The notes under the pieces were generated by a model. That model made no database searches. It was not told the origin of the DNA and saw only the letters and a list, made by a program, of their open reading frames with translations. 10,348 nucleotides of DNA, from positions 1-10,348 of the forward strand of contig JABIQF010000020.1 of the NCBI GenBank assembly GCA_018668095.1, read 5' to 3'. This document shows positions 1 through 7,798 of this stretch, piece by piece. Every line of letters starts with the position of its first letter. The first letter of the stretch is position 1. The position numbers and the translations under genes are program-made. The DNA comes from Cellvibrionales bacterium (lineage in GTDB: Bacteria; Pseudomonadota; Gammaproteobacteria; Pseudomonadales; UBA7434).

Positions 1-1048
1 ATTCAGGCTGCGTTTGTATTTCAGCGAGCAAACTTTGCATCACTTCTTTTCGCTGCTCAAAAACAGCTTCCTGCTCTTTATCTTTTGCTGCTGTCTTAGC
101 AGGAAGCCCTTGCCGCTTGTCAACGCGCTTACGCGGCTTTCCTTCCTTAGTGCAAAGCAGCTCGACAATAGCCGACCATTGCCCATGCTGCGCTACACTC
201 GGCGCTGGCAAAGCCTTTAAGCCCGCAAGACTACCGATAGCTGAGCCGGCATTTTCGGCGGGCATAGACTGTAATTGACTACCAGCGAAATCGGCACAAG
301 CGCATAGGTCACTTTCGAGTGACAGCGAAAGTAATAATGAAGAAGCTGAGGCTAGCTCTTGTTCTATCCAGCGCGTTAATGTTTGCTCTAAGACTGAGCG
401 CGTAGCTTCTTGATTATCAAAACCTACCGCATGTTTTAACCATTGGTCACGCAACGGCAGCATATTAATAAATAAGGTATAGAGCCTGTCTACATTATTA
501 TCGACATGCAGTAATAATTGACCCAGCACTTCGCTGATCTGAGGATCACTATCAAGCCTTGCAAAAAAACCATCTACCGCTTGTTGATATAGCACACTCG
601 GATCATCTACCGGTTTTAATTTAGCACCTAACTGACTCATTACGGGTAAATCGGAGGCAATACTTTGACAAAGACTATCAATGGTTTGTAATCGTAAACG
701 TCCTGTATTATCTAACAGATTCCATTGTTCACTGTCATTTTTATTTAATACTGCACGTGCTAATTGCCATGTTAAACGCTTGTGAGGCACAGACGGCTCT
801 TCTGTTTGCAAGCCTAACTTTAAAGCACCCAATAAACGCTCACGCATTTCAGCAGCCGCTTTTCGCGTAAACGTAATCGCCAATATCTGCTCAGGTTGAT
901 CAACAACGGCGAGTAATTTTAAAATACGCTGCGTCAGTAATTCTGTTTTACCCGAGCCTGCAGGTGCGGTGACACAAATAGAGCGCGTAATATCTAAGGC
1001 TTCAGCTCTTGCTGCAGCGTCAACAATAATGGGGGCTTGCTTACTCAA
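1..1048 (-). CDS. UvrD/AddA-like superfamily 1 helicase, N-terminal part (runs off left edge)
   Basis: Partial gene: 349 complete codons are visible and the 3' part lies beyond base 1. Translation shows a superfamily 1A helicase N-terminus. Motif I/Walker A is APAGSGKT at residues 28-35, motif Ia is TFTRKAAAEM at 59-68, and a TIDSLC segment at 122-127 matches the TIHSFC-type motif of AddA/RecB/UvrD proteins. The predicted role is an ATP-driven DNA helicase, probably working with the AddB-like nuclease encoded just upstream, as AddA works with AddB; this is inferred from family and neighbourhood. The best start is TTG at 1048-1046, which overlaps the TGA stop of the upstream gene (TTGA). No ATG occurs in this frame before residue 68, and starting there would remove motif I. 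A C-terminal nuclease domain, if there is one, would lie outside the window. Confidence 0.9.
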   Translation of the reverse strand, partial: MSKQAPIIVDAAARAEALDITRSICVTAPAGSGKTELLTQRILKLLAVVDQPEQILAITFTRKAAAEMRERLLGALKLGLQTEEPSVPHKRLTWQLARAVLNKNDSEQWNLLDNTGRLRLQTIDSLCQSIASDLPVMSQLGAKLKPVDDPSVLYQQAVDGFFARLDSDPQISEVLGQLLLHVDNNVDRLYTLFINMLPLRDQWLKHAVGFDNQEATRSVLEQTLTRWIEQELASASSLLLSLSLESDLCACADFAGSQLQSMPAENAGSAIGSLAGLKALPAPSVAQHGQWSAIVELLCTKEGKPRKRVDKRQGLPAKTAAKDKEQEAVFEQRKEVMQSLLAEIQTQPE

Positions 1049-3960
1049 GATAACTCCCCCTCAGACGAACAAGTTTCAGAACAACGCAATCGCATAACCG
1101 GCTCGTAAATAGGGTCATCGACGCGGCGGCGTGTAATATCTACAGCCGCATTACCGGCTGCAATTTCGTTGATCGCTAGCGTTAAACGCTGCTGCCAATG
1201 CTCAGCTAATGAGGCCCAATCATCAATATCATGATTACGTTTAGCGGCTAAATTTTTGACACCCTGAATATCTAACGCCGCACCCTCTTCCGGACCAATG
1301 CCTTCATAGGCTAAATCACCCGCTTTCAAACGAGCAAAAGCTATCGCCATTGGTGGCTTATCGGTCGAATCATTATTTTGATTCACATTTTCCATAGCGC
1401 ACACATAAAGCGGCAATTGCGGCTCGGTCACTGCTTCATCTAACCAACCCGAGGGTTGAGTAGCGCCACTTTTATAATCAATTAAAATGAATTGTCCATC
1501 GTCTAAACGATCTATCCTATCTATACGTAAGCGCAATGTTTGCCCACCAATAGAAAACACTAAGGCGCGCTCTAGTGATTCAATAATAAAGCCAGGTCTA
1601 TTGGCTTCAAGTTTAAGCCAAGACTCAAGCGTATTTTGTAAACGGTGTTTTTCAAGCATTCGTAATCGTACTGATAATGGCGCAAAACGACGTGCAAAAA
1701 CATCATCTAATGCGGTATCTGCAGAATCACTGACTAACTGACTGATTTGCTCAGGCGTACAATCTTGTAAGGCAGCTGAGCCACCGAGTGACTGCCAAAT
1801 AACTTCTAATGCAGCATGTATGGCATTACCGCGCTCTAAAGCCGATACACCTAAAACGACTTCACCTAAAGGTCTAGCACCTAAGCGCCATTTGATATAC
1901 GTTTTAAGCGGATTAACATTGTAGTCTTTTAGCATTGCGGAGCCGCCTACTAAGACTTGATCATCGCTGTCATTGCCAGCATTAGACGTTAATGGCTTGC
2001 CATAATGGTCAGCTATTGTTTCAACACTCTCCTGACCATCTAAATCGGCGATATCTTTGCCTATTGATGAAGCGACATGGTCATTTTGTGAATGTGTATC
2101 ATGTATAAAATTGACCTTGAAATGCTCCGCTAAGTCTTTTGCTAGACCATCAACAAGCGGCGAAATTTCACAGGCAATATCATCAACAGATAAGGGATAA
2201 CTCGCAACGACTTCGGAAGCACTCGATAAATAACCGGTCGTTAATTGTTTGGCATACTCAAATTCGCGCTCAACAGAAGATGAAGGCATTGAATATTCGA
2301 GCTGCAATGATCGAGGAATTAATGGATGCGCTTGCGGCATTGCCGGCCACTGTCGCTCAGACATGCCCATGAGCCAAATATGATCAAAGGTCTGGCCACT
2401 GGCTTCCAAGCCACCTAATACTTGAACATGTTTAGGCGCACCCGGTAGATGAACGGTTTCTCTATGAAAGACTTGCTGCTGACAATGCCGACTAAACAGC
2501 TGTGCTGCAGTAGACAATGAAACCTGACCAACGACGGCGTCAAAACTAGAAAAGCTCTCACATTGCGATTCAAAGCGCGTTAACTGCTGATATTCATCAC
2601 TGTTTAAAGTACGACTACCCGGCCATAAAAAGAAAGCGAGTATTTTTCGGAAAACAGGTAACCACTGTGAAGGTACATTTTTCTTAGACTGACTCTTACC
2701 TCGACCGCTCTGCCAGCTTATAAAATATTGCGCAGCAGCTTCTATGCCACCGGCTAAACCAGCATTTGAACTAGCTGACTCACTAGGTGCTTGTTTATCA
2801 GCTTTGTCATTTGAACTGCTTTTTTTATTACCAGAACGCCAACTTAATAAGCGGCTGACTTGAGACAAGGTGTATTCTCGTTCGCCAGCGTCGTGCATTT
2901 TAGCTATTAGCTTGCGGCGGATAAGTACATCGCTTTGATCATCACCTATATACGGAGAGTTCAAAAGCGCTGACCATTGCTCTATCGGTAAAGGACGACT
3001 TATTGCATCAATCACCGACAAGCCTATTTTTATCACACTGCTTTCGGATAAAGGAATACCTGCCGACATATTAAAGCCAGTTTGTAAAAATGGCATCGCC
3101 GATCTAACGCTAGTCGGTTCAAAGGTTTCTAAAAAGTTACGTTCAACTAACATGCGGTTTTGCGCAAGATTTTGAATCACAACCGCGATACGCGCATTAG
3201 GGTTTTTATCCTGCAAGTCTTTTGACCATTGGGCCGCGGCTTTTAACTCTTGATTGAAATCATTACAGCCTTTAAATTGAATACGTTTGCAGCCGACGTT
3301 TAAATGGATACTTTCTATATTGCCGCTACCTGCATAATTTTCAACAATGGCTTTTTGCAAGGGTGTAGGCGCTTGAAAACCCACCATAACCACTATGCGA
3401 TTATCAGCTGAACCATCATTATTTAAAGACAATAATTGAGACTGAGCATCGACTAAAGCAATATGAGTACCACTCTCGATAAGAGCCTCATAATGTTTAA
3501 TCCAATCATAGAAGGCACGGCTATCTACAGCGCTGCTGAATTCAAAAGCATACTTATCAATATCAACTAAGCCTTGTTTTAAAAGTTGATAACCTTGTTG
3601 CGCTTGAGCAGCAGCAGCGGCTGGAGACATTAAGGTCTGAGCAATAGTAGACTGGTCTAAGGCCTGCTCCCAATAAAGCAGGTCTTGTCCTTTTGTTAGC
3701 ATTAAGCGAGGCGCTGTTTTTCCTGACAACATAGCAGCGGTCCATTGTGCCGTTGTCCATGCATCGAACGGTAACAGTTCTGGGCTTTGCCAAACGCCCT
3801 GACCCAGCTTCTGACGCTCAAGCATGATGTTATCAAGCAGATCACGCAAATAAGAAGCTAGGCGAGTGTTAGGCGTAAGAAAGAGCGCACCACGATCTAA
3901 CGCTTTTTCTAATTGATTGGCGACATCCGAATCGACCAAGGAGGAGAAGTTATTTGGCAT
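1045..3960 (-). CDS. AddB-like PD-(D/E)XK nuclease, 'probable DNA repair protein' family (TIGR03623-like)
   Basis: A 971-residue protein, close to the roughly 900 residues usual for this AddB-related family. The N-terminus (LTPNTRLASYLR, about 28-39) is the helicase-like start without a Walker A, so ATP use is unlikely. The middle has the family pattern VLGGLEASG at about 514-522 followed by ERQWP. A C-terminal RecB-type nuclease domain shows the expected motifs: RGNAIHAALE with His715, RIDRID with Asp814 and Asp817, IDYKSG with Asp828 and Lys830, and Gln848-x3-Tyr852. It probably trims DNA ends during double-strand break repair together with the helicase encoded downstream. Two low-complexity insertions sit at about 377-405 and 618-668. 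The four cysteines that normally bind a 4Fe-4S cluster seem to be replaced (see findings). The ATG at 3960 follows gspB by 43 bases and has only a weak ribosome-binding site. Confidence 0.85.
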   Translation of the reverse strand: MPNNFSSLVDSDVANQLEKALDRGALFLTPNTRLASYLRDLLDNIMLERQKLGQGVWQSPELLPFDAWTTAQWTAAMLSGKTAPRLMLTKGQDLLYWEQALDQSTIAQTLMSPAAAAAQAQQGYQLLKQGLVDIDKYAFEFSSAVDSRAFYDWIKHYEALIESGTHIALVDAQSQLLSLNNDGSADNRIVVMVGFQAPTPLQKAIVENYAGSGNIESIHLNVGCKRIQFKGCNDFNQELKAAAQWSKDLQDKNPNARIAVVIQNLAQNRMLVERNFLETFEPTSVRSAMPFLQTGFNMSAGIPLSESSVIKIGLSVIDAISRPLPIEQWSALLNSPYIGDDQSDVLIRRKLIAKMHDAGEREYTLSQVSRLLSWRSGNKKSSSNDKADKQAPSESASSNAGLAGGIEAAAQYFISWQSGRGKSQSKKNVPSQWLPVFRKILAFFLWPGSRTLNSDEYQQLTRFESQCESFSSFDAVVGQVSLSTAAQLFSRHCQQQVFHRETVHLPGAPKHVQVLGGLEASGQTFDHIWLMGMSERQWPAMPQAHPLIPRSLQLEYSMPSSSVEREFEYAKQLTTGYLSSASEVVASYPLSVDDIACEISPLVDGLAKDLAEHFKVNFIHDTHSQNDHVASSIGKDIADLDGQESVETIADHYGKPLTSNAGNDSDDQVLVGGSAMLKDYNVNPLKTYIKWRLGARPLGEVVLGVSALERGNAIHAALEVIWQSLGGSAALQDCTPEQISQLVSDSADTALDDVFARRFAPLSVRLRMLEKHRLQNTLESWLKLEANRPGFIIESLERALVFSIGGQTLRLRIDRIDRLDDGQFILIDYKSGATQPSGWLDEAVTEPQLPLYVCAMENVNQNNDSTDKPPMAIAFARLKAGDLAYEGIGPEEGAALDIQGVKNLAAKRNHDIDDWASLAEHWQQRLTLAINEIAAGNAAVDITRRRVDDPIYEPVMRLRCSETCSSEGELS

Positions 3961-3990
3961 TAGTATTTAGAATAATGAAACTTGCTTGAG

Positions 3991-4017
3991 TTTATAACCA
4001 TCGCTACCATTTCTCAA
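3991..4017 (-). promoter_or_regulatory. possible weak sigma70 promoter for the AddB-like gene
   Basis: On the minus strand a TTGAGA box (4017-4012) and a TATAAA box (3996-3991) each match the consensus at five of six positions. The spacer is 15 bases, shorter than the optimum of 17. The site overlaps the last codons of gspB and would start transcription about 24 bases before the AddB-like ATG. It could let the repair genes be expressed apart from the secretion genes. AT-rich DNA often yields such matches by chance. Confidence 0.22.
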
Positions 4018-4630
4018 TGACGTCGACATGAAAGAACTGGTCTCCAGAATGAAGAATGACACCGGTCTCGGTAATCACTCGAAGCGTTAAACCACGAGAC
4101 ACCATCTGACCTTCTCGCATACGCCGACCATTAATAATAATCATACGCTCTTCATGATCATTACTGAAAACATGAAAGGAAAAATCTAACTCAGGAATCG
4201 TTGATTGGTAATCTGCAGGTAGCTGCCAAAGCTCTTTGATTTGGCTATTGGGTGGCAACTCATCATCCGCTAAAAAACTACTGATACTTGAAACGTCATT
4301 AACCGCATTAGACGTCGGTGAAGGCGTTTGGGATAAAGATGTACTAGCGGGCTTATCATTATTAGTGGCGACTTGATCATTCTTAACCGTTTGAGTGTTC
4401 TGCAAGAGCTCAACTAAACGCGGTGATATTTGCGGAGAAACTTGAATCCAAAGCCACCAAAACGCAGCAATAATGATCACTATAGCAATAACCAGTAAAA
4501 GCAATCGATTGCCGGAGCTAGGCTCAGCCTGCGAAGGCGGCATACTATCTTGCAAGCTGTGCACATCTGGCTGGCGACTTCGCTGACGCTCATTTTCAGA
4601 TTTCTTTATTGCATCAAGAATAAATGACAT
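4004..4630 (-). CDS. gspB: GspB, type II secretion accessory protein (ExeB/OutB/PulB type)
   Basis: A 208-residue single-pass inner-membrane protein. The N-terminus MSFILDAIKKSENERQR is the signature opening of GspB. One strongly hydrophobic membrane segment lies at about 42-62 (LLLLVIAIVIIIAAFWWLWI). A Ser/Thr/Asn-rich periplasmic linker covers about 75-130. The conserved C-terminal T2SSB domain is at about 134-205, with LDFSFHVFS, RMIIINGRRMREG, and the closing pattern ITETGVILHSGDQFF. In Aeromonas, ExeB works with ExeA to assemble the secretin; in Klebsiella and Dickeya, PulB and OutB contact the secretin. The same role is inferred here. The ATG at 4630 lies three bases after the TAG stop of gspA, so the pair is very probably translationally coupled. 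The length is close to that of ExeB. Confidence 0.88.
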   Translation of the reverse strand: MSFILDAIKKSENERQRSRQPDVHSLQDSMPPSQAEPSSGNRLLLLVIAIVIIIAAFWWLWIQVSPQISPRLVELLQNTQTVKNDQVATNNDKPASTSLSQTPSPTSNAVNDVSSISSFLADDELPPNSQIKELWQLPADYQSTIPELDFSFHVFSNDHEERMIIINGRRMREGQMVSRGLTLRVITETGVILHSGDQFFHVDVIEKW

Positions 4631-4633
4631 CGA

Positions 4634-5662
4634 CTACCCTACCAACATCGTAGATAAATACGCTATTGCAGCCATCGTTTTTCCGCGACTTTGTTGAAAG
4701 ACATTTAAAATAGTCTCTAAAAAATCTGTTGTGACCATCACAAAAGCCAGACCAATAAGAAGCAACAAAACGCCTAACCTAGCAATCCAAACAGTGCTGG
4801 ATTCTGAAAATTGTATAGACATACCTGACGAACGTTGAGCTGCTGCTCGACGCCCTTCGCGCCCTAACACTTCTTTGCAGGCTTCGAGCACAATAGGATA
4901 CTCAACTTCAATACTGTCTTTGGTATAAGCACCCAGCATTGAGCGATCACATATTACATTGACTAAACGTGGCACACCGCGACTTTCACTATGAATATGT
5001 TTTAAGGCCGCACGCGAAAATAATTCACCCCGAAAACCCGCAATATGTAAGCGATGCTTTATATAAGCAGTCGTCTCTTCTGCACTTAATGGCAGTAGAT
5101 GAAACCTAGCAGTAACACGTTGAGCTAATTGACGTAAATTATCTTGAGCCAATTTATCATTCAGCTCTGGCTGACCTAGCAAAATTAACTGCAGTAATTT
5201 TTTCTCACTAGTCTCAAGATTCGTCAACAGACGTAACTGCTCAAGCACTTCGTCAGCTAAGTTTTGAGCCTCATCAATAATGAGAATGGTATTACGGCCA
5301 GAGGCATAGCCTTCTAGCAAAAACTGGTTCAACTTATCAACTAACACTTTTATCGAGCTGCTATCTGTATAATCTATACCTAACTCATCACAAATAGACT
5401 GTAGTAATTCATTGACGGATAAACGCGGATTAACAATAAAAGCGATATCGGCGTTATCGGGTAGTTGATTTAATAAGCTACGGCATATCGTAGTTTTGCC
5501 CGTGCCAATATCACCGGTTAATAAAATAAAGCCGCCTTCGTCACCAATACCAAATAATAAGTGCGCCAACGCCTCACGGTGTTGATCAGTCATATAAAGG
5601 TAACGAGGATCGGGGGCTATAGAAAAAGGTTTTTCATGAAGCCCAAAAAAATTCTGGTACAT
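4634..5662 (-). CDS. gspA: GspA, ExeA-type AAA+ ATPase, short form without peptidoglycan-binding domain
   Basis: A 342-residue protein with the classic ExeA opening MYQNFFGLHEKPFSIAPDPR. Walker A is GDIGTGKT (50-57) and Walker B is ILIIDEAQ (126-133, with Asp130 and Glu131). LLGQPEL (161-167), an arginine-bearing RQLAQRVTARF segment (177-187) and SRGVPRLVNVICD (227-239) complete the AAA+ core. One membrane segment lies at about 291-310. In Aeromonas, ExeA binds ATP inside the cell and peptidoglycan outside, and with ExeB it helps the secretin multimerise. Here only about 30 residues follow the membrane segment, against a periplasmic region of more than 200 residues in ExeA, so the peptidoglycan-binding domain is absent. 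An AAGG ribosome-binding site overlaps the gspM stop (TAA, three bases before the ATG). An MshM-like ATPase is the alternative, but the membrane segment and adjacent gspB favour GspA. Confidence 0.88.
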   Translation of the reverse strand: MYQNFFGLHEKPFSIAPDPRYLYMTDQHREALAHLLFGIGDEGGFILLTGDIGTGKTTICRSLLNQLPDNADIAFIVNPRLSVNELLQSICDELGIDYTDSSSIKVLVDKLNQFLLEGYASGRNTILIIDEAQNLADEVLEQLRLLTNLETSEKKLLQLILLGQPELNDKLAQDNLRQLAQRVTARFHLLPLSAEETTAYIKHRLHIAGFRGELFSRAALKHIHSESRGVPRLVNVICDRSMLGAYTKDSIEVEYPIVLEACKEVLGREGRRAAAQRSSGMSIQFSESSTVWIARLGVLLLLIGLAFVMVTTDFLETILNVFQQSRGKTMAAIAYLSTMLVG

Positions 5663-5665
5663 GCC

Positions 5666-6208
5666 TTAACCTTGTAACGTTAGTCGAACACTGACATAGC
5701 CCGGACTGGCACTGTCTAATGAAATATCAACGGCACTGACACCCTTCTCAGCTTCAAGCTCAGTTAGCCAGCTAACCACATCATTAAACTTAACTTGCTC
5801 TAAGCGCAGCCGAACTCGATCACCATCTAAGGGTTCAAATCGACTAAAGTTAAGGTTATGTTTTTTGGCTGTCGATGATGCGACACTTAACAACGAGCCC
5901 TCTCGCTCAGCACTGGTATCAATAAGCATTTCTTTAACGATGGGCTCTTGCGCAACCATCCATTCATAGCTCTCTAATTGTCGCTCATAAGACTGGCTCG
6001 CTGACGTTAAATAAGCGAGCGCTGGCGATAAAACCATTTGATAAAAAAGGTAAGACAACAAGAAAAGCACTAATATGTTCAGTGAAAACCGATCTCGCTC
6101 AGTAAGCGCATGATATTTTTGCTCTAGCTCTTGAAAACCTTTATTGGCTCGAACGCGCGCGACTAACTGATCAATCTCATCACTAAGGCGCTGCTTTAAT
6201 TCACTCAT
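5666..6208 (-). CDS. gspM: GspM, type II secretion inner-membrane platform protein
   Basis: A 180-residue bitopic inner-membrane protein. A cytoplasmic N-terminus of about 40 charged residues precedes one membrane segment at about 42-62 (FSLNILVLFLLSYLFYQMVL). The segment ends in SPALAYL, the GspM-type stretch just after the membrane. A helical periplasmic region follows, then a small ferredoxin-like domain at about 110-180. GspM pairs with GspL and links the GspE/GspL complex to the rest of the platform. Its identity rests on topology, length, the segment after the membrane and its place between gspL and gspA. Sequence conservation in this family is low. The ATG at 6208 is the only reasonable start, because an in-frame TAG lies four codons upstream. 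An AGG eight bases before the ATG is the likely ribosome-binding site. Confidence 0.9.
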   Translation of the reverse strand: MSELKQRLSDEIDQLVARVRANKGFQELEQKYHALTERDRFSLNILVLFLLSYLFYQMVLSPALAYLTSASQSYERQLESYEWMVAQEPIVKEMLIDTSAEREGSLLSVASSTAKKHNLNFSRFEPLDGDRVRLRLEQVKFNDVVSWLTELEAEKGVSAVDISLDSASPGYVSVRLTLQG

Positions 6209-6220
6209 AGGTATTACCTA
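6208..6220. repeat. 13-base palindrome over the gspM ribosome-binding site
   Basis: TAGGTA-T-TACCTA forms a perfect odd-centred palindrome that touches the first base of the gspM start codon and contains the AGG ribosome-binding site. A one-base centre cannot form a normal hairpin, so if it means anything it would be a protein-binding site or a dimeric RNA contact. It may be chance. Confidence 0.35.
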
Positions 6221-6307
6221 GCATTACTTTTCTGATTACTTTTCTGATTAAGCCCAATAAATTGCTGTAATCAATAACGATATCGTCTATTCAAGACTAA
6301 AACTTAA
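6209..6307 (-). other. gspL-gspM intergenic gap (99 bases)
   Basis: This gap separates two genes that usually abut or overlap in T2SS operons. No reading frame is supported in it. It holds the palindrome ACGATATCGT (6277-6286), flanked by an imperfect AATA/TATT pair, a 12-base tandem repeat (6223-6250), and the gspM ribosome-binding region. A TTGATT box can be seen on the minus strand, but no good -10 box follows it, so I do not call a promoter. Confidence 0.6.
6223..6250. repeat. 12-base tandem direct repeat, 2.3 copies
   Basis: ATTACTTTTCTG occurs twice head to tail (6223-6234 and 6235-6246) and is followed by ATTA, the start of a third copy. The copies are identical, which suggests recent slippage duplication. 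It lies 15 bases upstream of the gspM start codon, in the transcribed leader of gspM. Confidence 0.85.
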
Positions 6308-7798
6308 TTAGCGACTAATCTGCATACGACCATTAACCATTTCTTGATCTTGATTTGCAGAAAGAATATCGACTGTTAACGCTTCTGCTGTCAGCTGCTC
6401 TTTATAGGATTCAAGAATATCAATACTGTTAACACGCAAATCAATAATAATATGGCCACGCTGGTTATCGTAGCGTAACTGACCAATAGTCGATGGCACT
6501 TCGGTCTCTAAGTTTGAAAGTGCGCGTGAAGCTGCATCAAGCAAAGGTAAGAAATCGGAAGTTGTGCCACCCATTGTTTTACCGGTTAGCTGACGCTGCA
6601 TTTGTTTCACGGGGTCAATAACTTTTTTCTGCTTTGGAAATACGCTGCGATAAATAGCTACGCTATCATCAAAATATTGATCGGCTTTAACGTTGAGGTA
6701 AAAACCACCTGCCATAGTCACTACTAAAAACAGCCCTATACAGGCCGAAACAATAGCAGCGGCTTTGCGAATAAATTTACGATTAGCAGCGTTAGCACTT
6801 ATCGGACTAAATTCACCCTGCAATAAATTCAATGTCGTTTCGACCGTATGCACGGCATTAACCGCTAATAAATCGGAGCATGACTCGGTATAGGCAATTT
6901 CGCGAGTTTCAATATTCTCTGAACGAATAAACTCAGCTAACTCAACTTTGAATTCTGAGGGAGAAATAATTAATGTGGGATCCAAAGACTCATCGAGCAA
7001 GCCTTCCAATGATTCGCTTTCTTGATCCGCCGAATACTCGGCATTAGCACTAGGGTCTGAACTACTGCTTAAGGGCTTATCTGCCTCAGCCAATAATAAA
7101 GCAATGCTATTGAGTGCTGAGGGTGCACTTGCAGTCGCTGTATTTTGATCTGCGCCACCCTCTGCGAAAGCCGCAAAGCTATCGGTCGAATCGTTTCTCT
7201 CCGTCTCCGTCTCAATCAATGCCGACGATGTGCTAGCCGAGATAGCTAACTGTATAACTGACTTGGCGGTATTTTCATCTAACAGCATACCGCTGTAATC
7301 AGCATCTCTAAATAAAACTTTATTGTTTTCAAATAACAGCTGCCAATCACCCACTTTCTGGGGCACACAAAGCACATCAACAAATAAATAATCAGGCAAT
7401 ATTTTCTGCGATTCCAAAGCCTGCAACCACGACTCTAGCAATTCACGCTTCACTGCCGCAATGTGCACGGTCTCATTAGCATGATAAATAGGCGTTGCTA
7501 AATGCATACTTTCTATAGGATCAATAATCTGCTCTTCAACCACAAAGCCTAACACCTGCTTCAAATGGCGATGCTGCTTAAAAGGCACCTCTGTAGAGGT
7601 CAATAGCACCGCACTACTGGGCACAATTAATATATTGCGTCGCATGGCTTTAGATTCAGGAATCTGCTTTGCAATGTCCTCAAGTAAACAACTGCCCGAA
7701 GCATGAATGCGACCATCAGCCGATAGCACAGACCACACCACGGGGCTGAACTCATGGATATCGACTTGTTTAAAGCGTAAGCATAAAAAATCTGACAT
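6308..7798 (-). CDS. gspL: GspL, type II secretion platform protein with long acidic linker
   Basis: A 496-residue inner-membrane protein, longer than the roughly 400 residues usual for GspL. The cytoplasmic actin-like region begins MSDFLCLRF and includes VPFKQHRHLKQVLGFVVEEQI at about 71-91, the segment that in GspL proteins leads into the helix recruiting the secretion ATPase GspE. The NLLQGEF motif (about 324-330) stands just before the membrane segment at about 345-367. A periplasmic ferredoxin-like domain follows at about 410-490 and pairs with GspM in known systems. Residues about 188-275 form a Ser/Ala/Glu/Asp-rich low-complexity stretch inside the cytoplasmic part, which explains the extra length. 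The ATG at 7798 is weakly supported by a purine-rich AAAGAAAA, and an in-frame TGA lies about a dozen codons upstream. An unusual 300-base gap separates the gene from gspK. Confidence 0.93.
   Translation of the reverse strand: MSDFLCLRFKQVDIHEFSPVVWSVLSADGRIHASGSCLLEDIAKQIPESKAMRRNILIVPSSAVLLTSTEVPFKQHRHLKQVLGFVVEEQIIDPIESMHLATPIYHANETVHIAAVKRELLESWLQALESQKILPDYLFVDVLCVPQKVGDWQLLFENNKVLFRDADYSGMLLDENTAKSVIQLAISASTSSALIETETERNDSTDSFAAFAEGGADQNTATASAPSALNSIALLLAEADKPLSSSSDPSANAEYSADQESESLEGLLDESLDPTLIISPSEFKVELAEFIRSENIETREIAYTESCSDLLAVNAVHTVETTLNLLQGEFSPISANAANRKFIRKAAAIVSACIGLFLVVTMAGGFYLNVKADQYFDDSVAIYRSVFPKQKKVIDPVKQMQRQLTGKTMGGTTSDFLPLLDAASRALSNLETEVPSTIGQLRYDNQRGHIIIDLRVNSIDILESYKEQLTAEALTVDILSANQDQEMVNGRMQISR

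Noticed and set aside
14..220. 68-codon open frame on the plus strand
   Set aside because: It lies wholly inside the helicase gene on the other strand, has no family features, and the antisense translation is clearly a real helicase.
1048..1130. Possible frameshift near the end of the AddB-like gene that might restore a cysteine motif
   Set aside because: The other frames give either stops or only a poor cysteine pattern (CDC), while the annotated frame aligns well by its Tyr and Leu landmarks and ends exactly in the overlap with the helicase start.
1487..2372. Two plus-strand open frames (1487-1741 and 2139-2372) inside the AddB-like gene
   Set aside because: Shadows of the nuclease coding region; composition is typical of antisense reading, with no domains.
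3563..3793. 76-codon minus-strand frame inside the AddB-like gene
   Set aside because: Alternate frame of a conserved coding region with no recognisable motif.
3936..3947. AAGGAGGAG sequence on the plus strand resembling a strong ribosome-binding site
   Set aside because: It lies within the first codons of the AddB-like gene on the other strand and no plus-strand gene follows it.
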